Shown: one piece after another, positions 1-5,621 of the stretch | How the letters are laid out: the number at the start of each line of letters is the position of its first letter | Numbering within the stretch: position 1 is the first letter of the stretch | Assembly (NCBI GenBank): GCA_049287565.1 | Contig: JBAQGA010000220.1 | Location: forward strand, 1 to 6,920 | Length of the DNA: 6,920 bases | Source: UBA8522 sp049287565 | GTDB taxonomy: Bacteria; Acidobacteriota; Aminicenantia; Aminicenantales; UBA8522 | Direction of reading: 5' to 3' | The notes under the pieces: model-generated | Database searches by the model: none | What the model saw: the letters and a program-made list of their open reading frames with translations, nothing else | What the model was told of the DNA's origin: nothing | Made by a program: the position numbers and the translations under genes

Positions 1-1
1 G

Positions 2-910
2 CTGAAAGCGGCCGGCATCGAGGCCTATCCGGTACTGGTCCACTCCCGCTCCATCCCGCCCCAAGAGGAAGTCCCGACGCTCGCCCAGTTTGATGCCGTT
101 CTCGTGGCCGTGGATCTCGGCGCAAAAGAGGGCCCTCTATTTCTCAATCCTTTTGCCGATGATTCTCTTTTCGGCTATTTCAGAGAGGGGAGGGGTTCGC
201 GGGGGCTGGCGGTGAAACCCGGGGCCGTCGAATTCATGCCCGTTCGCTGCCTCCCGGAAGCGGAGAGCGCTCTGCAGAGCGAGATCGCCGCTGAGATCGG
301 GCCGGACGGCGCGATCAAAGGGAAGATCGCGGCGGAGCTCTCCGGATTCTTCGACCAGCGGGGCCGGCAGCAGCTCAAGGACATGACCGCCAAGGAGCTC
401 GAGGTCTTCTACAAAGAATCGGTCAACAAGATGGGCGAGGACGGAACGGCCCTGAGAAACGAGCTCAGCGACCCTAAAGACCTGGCCCAAAAACTCAAGA
501 TCACCCAGGAGTTCAGGGTCCAGGATTTTGCCATCTTCCAGGGCCCGATCATGTTGATCCACCTCCCCCAGGTTCCCTATGCCTTCGCCGAGGTTCCCTC
601 CCCGAGCCTGACCAAGCGCAGATACCCTTTCCGATTGCCGGGAGAAGCGGAGGTGCGGTCCGTCGTCGTTCTTAAAGTTCCGGCCGAGTTCCAGCCTCTC
701 TATCTGCCCGAGGGTTTTAGCTTTGAGAAAGACTACGGGAATTTTTCCTTGGTCGTATCCTATGAACCGGCGGGATCTTCGGTCGTCATCAAGAAGACGC
801 TCATCTTCAAGAAAAAAGACATTCCGTTGGACCAGTACGAAGAGTTCAAAAACATCATGGACTCTTTCGGGATCACCAAGAACAACCTGGTCCTGCTGGA
901 GAAAAAATAA
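2..910 (+). CDS. DUF3857/transglutaminase-like protein, C-terminal part (5' end outside window)
   Basis: The frame is open from base 2 to the TAA at 908-910 and gives 302 residues. A GTG at 104 could serve as a start, but the preceding 34 codons read as good protein of the same family (LKAAGIEAYPVLVHSR), so the gene very probably begins before the window. That stretch matches the part of transglutaminase-like domains that follows the catalytic Cys helix; the Cys itself would lie upstream. The usual family pattern puts the catalytic His in an FNHV-like strand and the Asp in LDPT. Here residues 30-35 read FDAVLV and 47-51 read FLNPF, so both positions look substituted. The remaining ~250 residues resemble the C-terminal beta-rich region found in DUF3857 proteins, which are usually exported or periplasmic. 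The precise role is unknown. The family call is from recognition of sequence pattern, not a search. Confidence 0.78.
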   Translation: MKAAGIEAYPVLVHSRSIPPQEEVPTLAQFDAVLVAVDLGAKEGPLFLNPFADDSLFGYFREGRGSRGLAVKPGAVEFMPVRCLPEAESALQSEIAAEIGPDGAIKGKIAAELSGFFDQRGRQQLKDMTAKELEVFYKESVNKMGEDGTALRNELSDPKDLAQKLKITQEFRVQDFAIFQGPIMLIHLPQVPYAFAEVPSPSLTKRRYPFRLPGEAEVRSVVVLKVPAEFQPLYLPEGFSFEKDYGNFSLVVSYEPAGSSVVIKKTLIFKKKDIPLDQYEEFKNIMDSFGITKNNLVLLEKK

Positions 911-920
911 TCAAGCCGCG

Positions 921-965
921 GATCCTTCTGGAATCACGTGTTCATCCGACCGGCCAAACCAATCA
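921..965. repeat. Intergenic repeat, copy 1
   Basis: This stretch begins 10 bases after the stop codon of the transglutaminase-like gene. It aligns without gaps to 2301-2345 with 35 of 45 identical bases, counted by hand. The best conserved blocks are CCTTCTGGAATCA, TTCATCCG and AAACC-ATCA. The hairpin core of the other copy (six-base stem around TTCT) is imperfect here, with an A-A mismatch and a G-T pair. It is not part of any coding region. It may be a small dispersed element or a 3'-end structure; two copies in one window do not decide between these. Confidence 0.6.
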
Positions 966-978
966 TCAAATGGACAAA

Positions 979-984
979 TATAAT
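979..984 (+). promoter_or_regulatory. Possible -10 box of the FkbM gene
   Basis: A perfect TATAAT lies 23 bases before the ATG at 1008, which would put transcription start near 991. No convincing -35 box is found 16-18 bases upstream; the sequence there is AAACCA-like. The call rests on the -10 match and its position alone. Confidence 0.3.
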
Positions 985-1007
985 TCAGGAATTGATCCGA
1001 AGGTTCC

Positions 1008-2207
1008 ATGAACGTCAAGGAATTCGATCCTGCGGCCTGTGAAAAGGACATCGGCTTCTGCTACCGTCTTTTCTTGGGCCGCAAACCCGATCCCGGGGAT
1101 CGTGAGGCCTATGGAAATGCTGTCAGAGCCGGATGGACCGTCGAAACCCTTGTCCGCTCTTTCCTCTCGTCCCCCGAATTCAAGGGGCTCAAATATGCGT
1201 TGATCCTGAAGTCCGCTTCCGGGGCTGTCCACGGCCGGCCCGCGAATCCGTTTGATATTCCGGCGGAAAAACAGGACATTGAGTTCTGCTATCGCCTGCT
1301 TCTCGGACGGGCGCCGGATAAGGGAGGGTGGGCGACCTACACTGCGTTCATCGAGGAGGGCTGGACACTCGGCCGGCTGGTCGCGACCTTCCTCGGTTCC
1401 GAAGAATTCAGAGGCCGTGCCCTGGCCGAGACGCTCGATCCGGCCGTGCCCGAATCCGTCTCGATGCACGAAGGATTCACCCTCCATGTCTATTCCAACG
1501 ACAGCGTTATCGGGGGCTACATCCGGGCCCGCCGGGAGTTCGAGCCCCACGTCACCAGGGTGTTGAAAGACAGGCTGTTTCCGGGGGCGACCTTTATAGA
1601 CATCGGAGCCAATGTGGGCTATTTCACCGTCCTGGCGGGACGGATCGTCGGGCCGGCCGGCCGAGTCTATGCCTTCGAACCCTTTCCCTCCAACGTCAAC
1701 CTCATCTATCTCAATGCCCGGGCCAACGGATTGGACAATGTCCGGATCTATCCCTTCGCCCTCTCTGATGCGAGTACCGCCTTCGTCGTCTACACCGTGG
1801 ACTCGAATGCCGGTCTCAAGGAATTCAGCGGAAATCCGGAGGAGATCTGCAGCCGGGACATCGTTCTTTCCACCACCCTTGATGAGGTCCTCCTCGGTCT
1901 GGATAAAGTGGATGTCCTGAAGATCGACATCGAGGGCTCTGAATATAAGGCTCTCAAGGGAGGCCGGGATCTGATTCGAAGACACAAACCCGTCATCGCC
2001 ACGGAATTCTTTCCAGATTCCCTCCGCCTCACTTCAGGTGTGTCTGGTGGAGAATATTTGAATCTGCTCCTCGATTACGACTACTCTCTCTCTATCATCA
2101 CGGAAACGGGTGAACTCCTCGAATGTCGGAGAGATCCGAAGCGAGTCCTGGATTATTTCGAGGATCAGCCCGGCGATCACATCGACCTGCTTGCCGAACC
2201 GGATTGA
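1008..2207 (+). CDS. FkbM family methyltransferase with two N-terminal DUF4214 units
   Basis: The protein has 399 residues. ATG 1008 is the first start after an in-frame TGA at 993-995, and GAAGG at 999-1003 gives a well placed ribosome binding site. Residues 14-60 and 90-136 are two DUF4214 units, each with the CYRL-LGR-PD start and an F-L-S-EF end; they share 25 of 47 residues. From about 156 to 345 follows an FkbM-type class I SAM methyltransferase. Its SAM loop is FIDIGANVGYFT (196-207), the ribose-binding acidic residue lies in AFEP (222-225), and the characteristic VLKIDIEGSE is at 303-312. FkbM enzymes O-methylate sugars or secondary metabolites and are common in polysaccharide loci. 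DUF4214 is known from secreted and glycan-related proteins, so methylation of a surface sugar is a reasonable inference. The gene stands alone between two copies of an intergenic repeat. Confidence 0.9.
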   Translation: MNVKEFDPAACEKDIGFCYRLFLGRKPDPGDREAYGNAVRAGWTVETLVRSFLSSPEFKGLKYALILKSASGAVHGRPANPFDIPAEKQDIEFCYRLLLGRAPDKGGWATYTAFIEEGWTLGRLVATFLGSEEFRGRALAETLDPAVPESVSMHEGFTLHVYSNDSVIGGYIRARREFEPHVTRVLKDRLFPGATFIDIGANVGYFTVLAGRIVGPAGRVYAFEPFPSNVNLIYLNARANGLDNVRIYPFALSDASTAFVVYTVDSNAGLKEFSGNPEEICSRDIVLSTTLDEVLLGLDKVDVLKIDIEGSEYKALKGGRDLIRRHKPVIATEFFPDSLRLTSGVSGGEYLNLLLDYDYSLSIITETGELLECRRDPKRVLDYFEDQPGDHIDLLAEPD

Positions 2208-2278
2208 TATTGCTTGGAATGGAGGATAACACGGCACCGCGGGCACGAAGGAAAAGACGGCTTTGGAGACCCGATATG

Positions 2279-2316
2279 GCAAGGGCATTATCCCCTTGCG
2301 ATTCCTTCTGGAATCA
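2279..2316. other. Two adjacent hairpins downstream of the FkbM gene
   Basis: GCAAGGG (2279-2285) pairs with CCCTTGC (2293-2299) around a 7-base loop. Immediately after it, GATTCC (2300-2305) pairs with GGAATC (2310-2315) around TTCT. The second hairpin is the 5' part of repeat copy 2. Both lie between the convergent ends of the FkbM gene and the minus-strand operon, so they could stop or protect transcripts from either side. Neither is followed by a T-run on either strand, so this is not a standard intrinsic terminator. Confidence 0.4.
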
Positions 2317-2345
2317 GGCATTCATCCGGCTGACAAAACCGATCA
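2301..2345. repeat. Intergenic repeat, copy 2
   Basis: This is the partner of the copy at 921-965 (35 of 45 identical, ungapped). It has the intact hairpin core GATTCC-TTCT-GGAATC (2300-2315). Its last three bases are the TGA stop codon, on the minus strand, of the SHOCT-like gene, so the element abuts or slightly enters that gene. Neither copy has an ORF or obvious target-site duplication. Confidence 0.6.
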
Positions 2346-2753
2346 CTCGCAGTAAACCCGGACCTTCTCCTTGCCCTCAACCTCCACAGTCAGGTCATTG
2401 AGCTGGGAGACAAGCTCCTCGATGTCCTGGGGAGTGATGGCCGAAAAATCCATCTCGATGCCCTTTTCGTGAAGGGCCTTGTTAATGCTCGACTGGGCAT
2501 GCTTGGGGATAAAGGCCGCCCACTTGAGACCCGCCCGGATGAGCCTCATCGGGACGCGGATGTTGACCCGGTCCTGTTCCGCGCTCCCCGGGCCGGGTTC
2601 GACCTGGACTCGCAGGTATTTGCAGGCGGGCTTGGCAGCGCCTGTCCCCGTCTCTTCCGGGGAGGAGAGGGCGGCCAGCAGCTTCTCCGCCTCGTCCACG
2701 GTGATCTTTCCTTGCTGGAGCATCTCCAGGATTTTCTTCCGTTCTTCGCTCAT
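2343..2753 (-). CDS. SHOCT-like domain protein, partner of the DUF2089 regulator
   Basis: The protein has 136 residues and begins with ATG (complement of 2751-2753), preceded by a full AGGAGG at good distance. Residues 5-26 are a short helical SHOCT-like motif (RKKILEMLQQG, then ITVDEAEKLL). A linker rich in Gly, Ala and Glu follows (30-43). Residues 45-83 have the pattern of a family often found beside DUF2089 genes: KYLRVQVEP, RVNIRVPMRLIRAGLK and FIPK. The C-terminal part (100-135) ends in a beta-like stretch, LTVEVEGKEKVRVY. There is no signal peptide and no membrane segment, so it should be cytoplasmic. Its gene starts 32 bases after the stop of the DUF2089 gene, in the same operon. A role as cofactor or sensor for that regulator is likely by context; no biochemical function is known to me. 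Confidence 0.82.
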   Translation of the reverse strand: MSEERKKILEMLQQGKITVDEAEKLLAALSSPEETGTGAAKPACKYLRVQVEPGPGSAEQDRVNIRVPMRLIRAGLKWAAFIPKHAQSSINKALHEKGIEMDFSAITPQDIEELVSQLNDLTVEVEGKEKVRVYCE

Positions 2754-2757
2754 CGTT

Positions 2758-2767
2758 GTCCTCCTCT
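2758..2767 (-). promoter_or_regulatory. Ribosome binding site of the SHOCT-like gene
   Basis: On the minus strand the sequence reads AGAGGAGGAC shortly before the ATG at 2753. It contains a complete AGGAGG and fixes the start codon. It also shows that this organism uses the usual anti-Shine-Dalgarno sequence. Confidence 0.8.
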
Positions 2768-2785
2768 ATAGAAACGCGATAGGAA

Positions 2786-3154
2786 TCATGACTCACCTCT
2801 TATTCTCTTAAGGGCTTCATCCACCGAGATCTCGCCCCTGTCGAGCATTTCCAGGACCTCGGCTCGCGACGAGGGCGGGTTGATGTCCACGAACTCGAGC
2901 CGGCCGGCGATGGCGTTCAGCCGGTTCTTGACCGTCGGGTAGCTGATCCCGAAGAGCCGCTCCATCTCCTTAATAGAGCCGTGCGAGCGGACAAAGACCA
3001 TGACAAAGATCTGGTCTTCCATGGTCAGGCGGGCGAGATGGGGAAGCTCGAAACTGCCCTCGACGGCGATGCCGCTGTCCTTGAGCCTAACCCTTTCCAC
3101 GGAAAGGGGGGCTCCCCGGGTGATCTTGGTCAATTCCTGCCAATCTTGCTTCAT
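2786..3154 (-). CDS. DUF2089 family helix-turn-helix regulator
   Basis: The protein has 122 residues if it starts at the ATG ending at 3154, which has GTGAGG five bases upstream. The frame is open further (to 3223), but that extension is hydrophobic, comes from AT-rich promoter DNA and lies across the promoter. Residues 30-45 (IAVEGSFELPHLARLT) and 57-84 (helix-turn-helix with ISYPTVKNRLNAI) are typical of DUF2089. Many DUF2089 proteins have a Cys-rich zinc ribbon in front; this one contains no Cys, so it is a short form. Residues 97-118 form a SHOCT-like motif (RAEVLEMLDRG, then ISVDEALKRI). It matches the start of the downstream protein in 12 of 22 positions. The likely role is a DNA-binding regulator, perhaps of its own operon. 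The target genes are not known. Confidence 0.85.
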   Translation of the reverse strand: MKQDWQELTKITRGAPLSVERVRLKDSGIAVEGSFELPHLARLTMEDQIFVMVFVRSHGSIKEMERLFGISYPTVKNRLNAIAGRLEFVDINPPSSRAEVLEMLDRGEISVDEALKRIRGES

Positions 3155-3159
3155 TTCTG

Positions 3160-3165
3160 CCTCAC
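3160..3165 (-). promoter_or_regulatory. Ribosome binding site that decides the DUF2089 start
   Basis: GTGAGG on the minus strand lies five bases before the ATG ending at 3154. The two other ATG codons, just upstream (3172 and 3178), have no such site and fall at or within a few bases of the predicted transcription start. Confidence 0.6.
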
Positions 3166-3182
3166 GATTCATTTTCATGATA

Positions 3183-3211
3183 ATTATATGTAAAATAATT
3201 AATAAAATCAA
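3183..3211 (-). promoter_or_regulatory. Sigma70-type promoter of the DUF2089-SHOCT operon
   Basis: Read on the minus strand, TTGATT (3211-3206) is followed by a 17-base spacer and a perfect TATAAT (3188-3183). Transcription would start near 3176, giving a leader of about 22 bases before the ATG ending at 3154. The whole block 3175-3263 is AT-rich between GC-rich genes, which weakens any single hexamer match. The spacing and position still make this the best promoter candidate in the window. Confidence 0.65.
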
Positions 3212-3223
3212 GTATAAAATCAA
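3202..3223 (-). repeat. Tandem 10-bp direct repeat over the -35 box, possible operator
   Basis: TTGATTTTAT occurs twice on the minus strand (3223-3214 and 3211-3202), with a period of 12 bases. The promoter-proximal unit contains the -35 hexamer. A regulator bound here would cover the promoter; the adjacent DUF2089 protein is the natural candidate. AT-rich context makes chance similarity possible. Confidence 0.4.
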
Positions 3224-3244
3224 AAATATTTAATAATTTACAAA

Positions 3245-3260
3245 AAAATATTAATATTTT
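3245..3260. promoter_or_regulatory. 16-bp perfect palindrome upstream of the operon promoter
   Basis: AAAATATTAATATTTT is perfectly self-complementary. It lies about 34 bases upstream of the -35 box of the minus-strand promoter and just before the peptidase remnant. It could be a binding site for a dimeric regulator or an UP-like element, or simply AT-rich chance. Its 5' half AAAAATATT (3244-3252) is repeated exactly at 3222-3230, 22 bases away, about two helical turns. Confidence 0.35.
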
Positions 3261-3264
3261 ATAC

Positions 3265-3884
3265 CCAGCCTTATCGGCCGCCGGCCATATTCCGCTTCCG
3301 CCGAAGCCCAGGTTCGGTTTCAATATTCCCCTGCGTGAGGGCGAGTTCCTGAAAAGCCGGCTGATGAGGGGGGAGAAGATCACCGTCGAGGGCAATATCG
3401 AGACACAGACGTATCCTTATGACCTGGAAAACGTAATCTGTGTGATCCCCGGAACGGAACCTGATTCAGGCGAAGCCATCTTTTCCGCGCATCTCTTCGA
3501 GGGAATCGTCAAGCAGGGGGCGAACGACAACATGTCGGGCAGCGCCGCCGTCCTCGAGGTGGCCCGGACGCTCCAGACGCTGATTTCCGAGGGGCGCCTT
3601 CCCCGGCCCAGGAGGTCGATCCGTTTCCTCTGGGGGCCGGAGTTCTCCGGGACGAGCCTCTGGGTCAAGGATAACCAAGCCATCATGTAAGTCCGCTCGG
3701 GCCGAGAGATTTCATGGGCAATACGGCCGAGCTGCAGTGTCTGATCAACGGGAGCCGCAGCATCCTGGATATCAAGAAGATGCTCGATGCCCAGTCGCCG
3801 CGAAAGGCGAGCCTCGAGTATATGATCAATTACATCCAGGTCCTCAGGCTCGCCGGCCTGGTGGAGATCAAAACCACGAAATAG
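3265..3884 (+). pseudogene. Remnant of an M28/DUF4910-like zinc peptidase with C-terminal helical domain
   Basis: Two parts of one gene can be read. The first, in frame from 3265 to the TAA at 3688-3690, contains RFGFNIPLREGEF, ENVICVIPGTEPDSGEAIF, SAHLFEGIVKQGANDN and RSIRFLWGPEFSGTSLWV. These are typical of the catalytic domain of M28/DUF4910 aminopeptidase-like proteins. The second part is in another frame (open across 3687-3884, ending TAG 3882-3884): AELQCLINGSRSILDIKKML and INYIQVLRLAGLVEI, the small helical domain that closes such proteins. The N-terminal half and a segment holding the later metal ligands are missing. In the usual HxD metal motif the Asp is Phe (AHLFE). No ribosome binding site or good start precedes the first part; an ATG at 3364 would begin inside the domain. 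I take this as a dead gene with an internal deletion near 3685-3692. Confidence 0.75.
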
Positions 3885-3968
3885 AGCCCGCTGGAAGTCT
3901 TCCAAGAGCTCTGGGATCCGGACGTTATCTGCAAGTAAATTCGAGAACATGGCACGATCTAGGACTGC

Positions 3969-3995
3969 TTGACATTCTGGGAAATCTGTGCTAAT
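3969..3995 (+). promoter_or_regulatory. Possible promoter of the three-gene envelope operon
   Basis: A perfect TTGACA (3969-3974) lies upstream of the operon. A usable -10 is weaker: GCTAAT at 3990-3995 with a short 15-base spacer. Transcription would start near 4002, just before the TTG start at 4008, giving almost no leader. The position at the head of the operon supports it; the poor -10 does not. Confidence 0.3.
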
Positions 3996-4007
3996 TAGGT
4001 CCTCAAC

Positions 4008-4238
4008 TTGAGACGAGCTAAACTCTTGTTCCGGTTCACGGCGTTTCTTATTTTGGGTCTAGTTCTCCTCCCCCTGTGCAGTTACAGCTATATCGACCTG
4101 GGGTCCGGAAGTTACATCATTCAACTCATTATTGCCGGTTTCGTCGGCTTTTCTCTTTCTGTAAGAATATTCTGGAAGAAAATAAGGACCCGTTTTTCCA
4201 AAAAGGGCGAATCCGATAAGACAGTAGATGCCGAATGA
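4008..4238 (+). CDS. Small exported or membrane protein with YIDLGSGSY motif
   Basis: The protein has 76 residues. It starts at TTG 4008, the first possible start after an in-frame TAG at 3996-3998, with a weak AGG ahead of it. Residues 7-27 form a hydrophobic signal-like segment. Cleavage could occur after CSYS-like residues, just before YIDLGSGSY (28-36). A second hydrophobic segment (37-55) follows, then a basic tail (57-67) and an acidic end. This matches, from memory, a family of small proteins with a YIDPGTGS-like motif encoded beside polysaccharide-type methyltransferases and phosphatase-superfamily genes. Function is unknown. Its end overlaps the next gene by 11 bases, so the two are almost certainly co-transcribed and may be translationally coupled. 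There is no Cys in a convincing lipobox: LPLC has Pro and Leu in the wrong places. Confidence 0.75.
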   Translation: MRRAKLLFRFTAFLILGLVLLPLCSYSYIDLGSGSYIIQLIIAGFVGFSLSVRIFWKKIRTRFSKKGESDKTVDAE

Positions 4239-5613
4239 ATCGCAGGCGCTACCGAGCTCTTTTAGAGATCCCAGCGGTTTTTTGTTCGAACGGGAAGGCA
4301 GACTTTACAGGCAGGTCAACTGTATTTATAAAGACCACTATGACCAGCTTCTTTCCAGCGGGCTGTATAAGGCGCTGACGGAGCGGGAACTCCTTGTTCA
4401 CCATGATGAGGTCGAAATTTCTCCTCCCGACCCCCAGCTCGCCTACAAAATCATAAAGCCCCGGCTCGTCTCCTTCATCTCCTACCCGTATGAGTGGTGT
4501 TTCACTCAGCTTAAAGAGGCGGCTCTGGTCATGCTCAAGATCCAAAAAACAGCCTTTGATTTTGGGATGTCCCTTAAAGATGCCAGCGCCTTTAACATCC
4601 AGTTTATAGACGGGAGGCCCCTTCTCGTCGATACGCTATCCTTCGAGAAGCTTCAGCTGAAACCCTGGGTGGCCTACCGGCAGTTCTGCCAGCATTTTCT
4701 CAATCCGTTGCTCCTCATGGCCTACAAGGATTTCCATCTCAACCAGCTTTCCCGGATTTTTATCGACGGGATTCCCATGAGCTTGACGAGCCGGCTTCTT
4801 CCTTTTCGGACACGCTTCCGGCCGAGCCTTACTTCCCACGTTCATCTTCATGCCCTGAGCCAGAAATATTTCTCCACAAGGACAGTCAGAGTCCGGGAGC
4901 GGCGGGTTCGTCCTGTTTCTCTGGCCGGACTTGCGGAGAGCCTTGAATCCCTGGTCCGGAGATTGAGCTTCCCCCTCAAGAAGACGGAATGGGCCCATTA
5001 CTATCAGGAAACGAACTACACTCCGGAAGGGTTTGAATGGAAAAAGAAAATAATCGAGGAATTCCTGGACGTCATGAAGCCGGATACCGTTTGGGATCTG
5101 GGCGCCAACACCGGGGTTTTCAGCCGGCTGGCCAGCCGGAGAGGGATCAAGACGGTGGCGTTCGACGTGGATTTTATCGCCGTTGAACTCAACTACCGCG
5201 ATTGTCTGGACAAGAACGAAAAAAATCTGCTCCCCCTGCTCATGGACCTGACAAATCCCACTCCGGCCATCGGTTGGGAGAATCGGGAGAGGAAATCCCT
5301 TCTGGAGCGTGGGCCGGCGGATGCCGTCTTTGCTCTGGCTCTCCTTCACCATCTGGCGATCAGCAATAACCTGCCTTTCCCCAAAATTGCCGAATTCTTG
5401 AGCCGAATCTGCCGCTGGTTGGTCATCGAATTCGTCCCCAAAACCGACTCGCAAGTTCAAAGACTTCTGGCGACCCGAGAGGATATCTTTGATCAATACA
5501 CTCGGCCCGACTTCGAAAGGGAATTCAACAGGTTTTTTGTGATCGAGAAGGTCGTTCCTATCAAGGAGACAGAAAGAACTCTCTACTTGATGAAGACTAA
5601 CAGGTGCCCCTAA
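4228..5613 (+). CDS. Two-part protein: possible kinase-like N-terminal half plus class I SAM methyltransferase
   Basis: The protein has 461 residues. ATG 4228 overlaps the end of the small membrane protein gene. The C-terminal half (about 270-461) is a class I methyltransferase: SAM loop VWDLGANTGVFS (288-299), acidic strand end AFDVD (311-315), a later strand with DAVFALALLHHL (365-376), and WLVIEFVPK (397-405). The first ~240 residues are not methyltransferase. Residues 112-140 read FGMSLKDASAFNIQF, then DGRPLLVDTLSFE. D118, N123 and D135 are spaced 5 and 12 apart, close to the catalytic D, N and DFG Asp of protein-kinase-like folds. Similar proteins are annotated as SAM-dependent methyltransferases or NoeA-like nodulation proteins. 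The substrate is unknown; a surface glycan or lipid is inferred from the neighbours. No signal peptide is visible, so it acts in the cytoplasm. The next gene starts 9 bases after the stop codon. Confidence 0.82.
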   Translation: MPNESQALPSSFRDPSGFLFEREGRLYRQVNCIYKDHYDQLLSSGLYKALTERELLVHHDEVEISPPDPQLAYKIIKPRLVSFISYPYEWCFTQLKEAALVMLKIQKTAFDFGMSLKDASAFNIQFIDGRPLLVDTLSFEKLQLKPWVAYRQFCQHFLNPLLLMAYKDFHLNQLSRIFIDGIPMSLTSRLLPFRTRFRPSLTSHVHLHALSQKYFSTRTVRVRERRVRPVSLAGLAESLESLVRRLSFPLKKTEWAHYYQETNYTPEGFEWKKKIIEEFLDVMKPDTVWDLGANTGVFSRLASRRGIKTVAFDVDFIAVELNYRDCLDKNEKNLLPLLMDLTNPTPAIGWENRERKSLLERGPADAVFALALLHHLAISNNLPFPKIAEFLSRICRWLVIEFVPKTDSQVQRLLATREDIFDQYTRPDFEREFNRFFVIEKVVPIKETERTLYLMKTNRCP

Positions 5614-5621
5614 AAGCATAA

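Noticed and set aside
966..1985. Long minus-strand open frame (339 codons) opposite the FkbM gene
   Set aside because: It is antisense to a gene with clear DUF4214 and FkbM motifs, and its own translation shows no recognisable domain. Long antisense frames are expected in GC-rich coding DNA.
2279..2316. Intrinsic terminator
   Set aside because: The hairpins are real but lack a T-run on either strand, so I list them only as hairpins.
921..2345. CRISPR array or insertion-sequence ends
   Set aside because: There are only two diverged copies 1.4 kb apart in the same direction, with a normal gene between them. There are no spacers, transposase or target duplications.
3155..3223. N-terminal extension of the DUF2089 protein with a hydrophobic start
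   Set aside because: The extension is translated AT-rich promoter DNA, spans the -10 and -35 boxes and has no ribosome binding site. The ATG ending at 3154 has one.
3364..3690. Intact 108-residue gene starting at ATG 3364
   Set aside because: Family sequence continues upstream of this ATG in the same frame, there is no ribosome binding site, and the product ends in mid-domain. It is part of a remnant.
3737..3994. Plus-strand open frame of 85 codons over the end of the peptidase remnant
   Set aside because: The frame with the recognisable helical domain is a different one (ending at 3884), and this product has no pattern.
4074..4100. Lipoprotein signal (Cys24) in the small membrane protein
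   Set aside because: LPLC does not satisfy the lipobox because the positions before Cys should be small residues. A normal cleavage before YIDLG fits better.
4636..5619. Minus-strand open frame (327 codons) opposite the methyltransferase gene
   Set aside because: The plus strand carries clear SAM-binding motifs and operon spacing; the antisense product has no family pattern.
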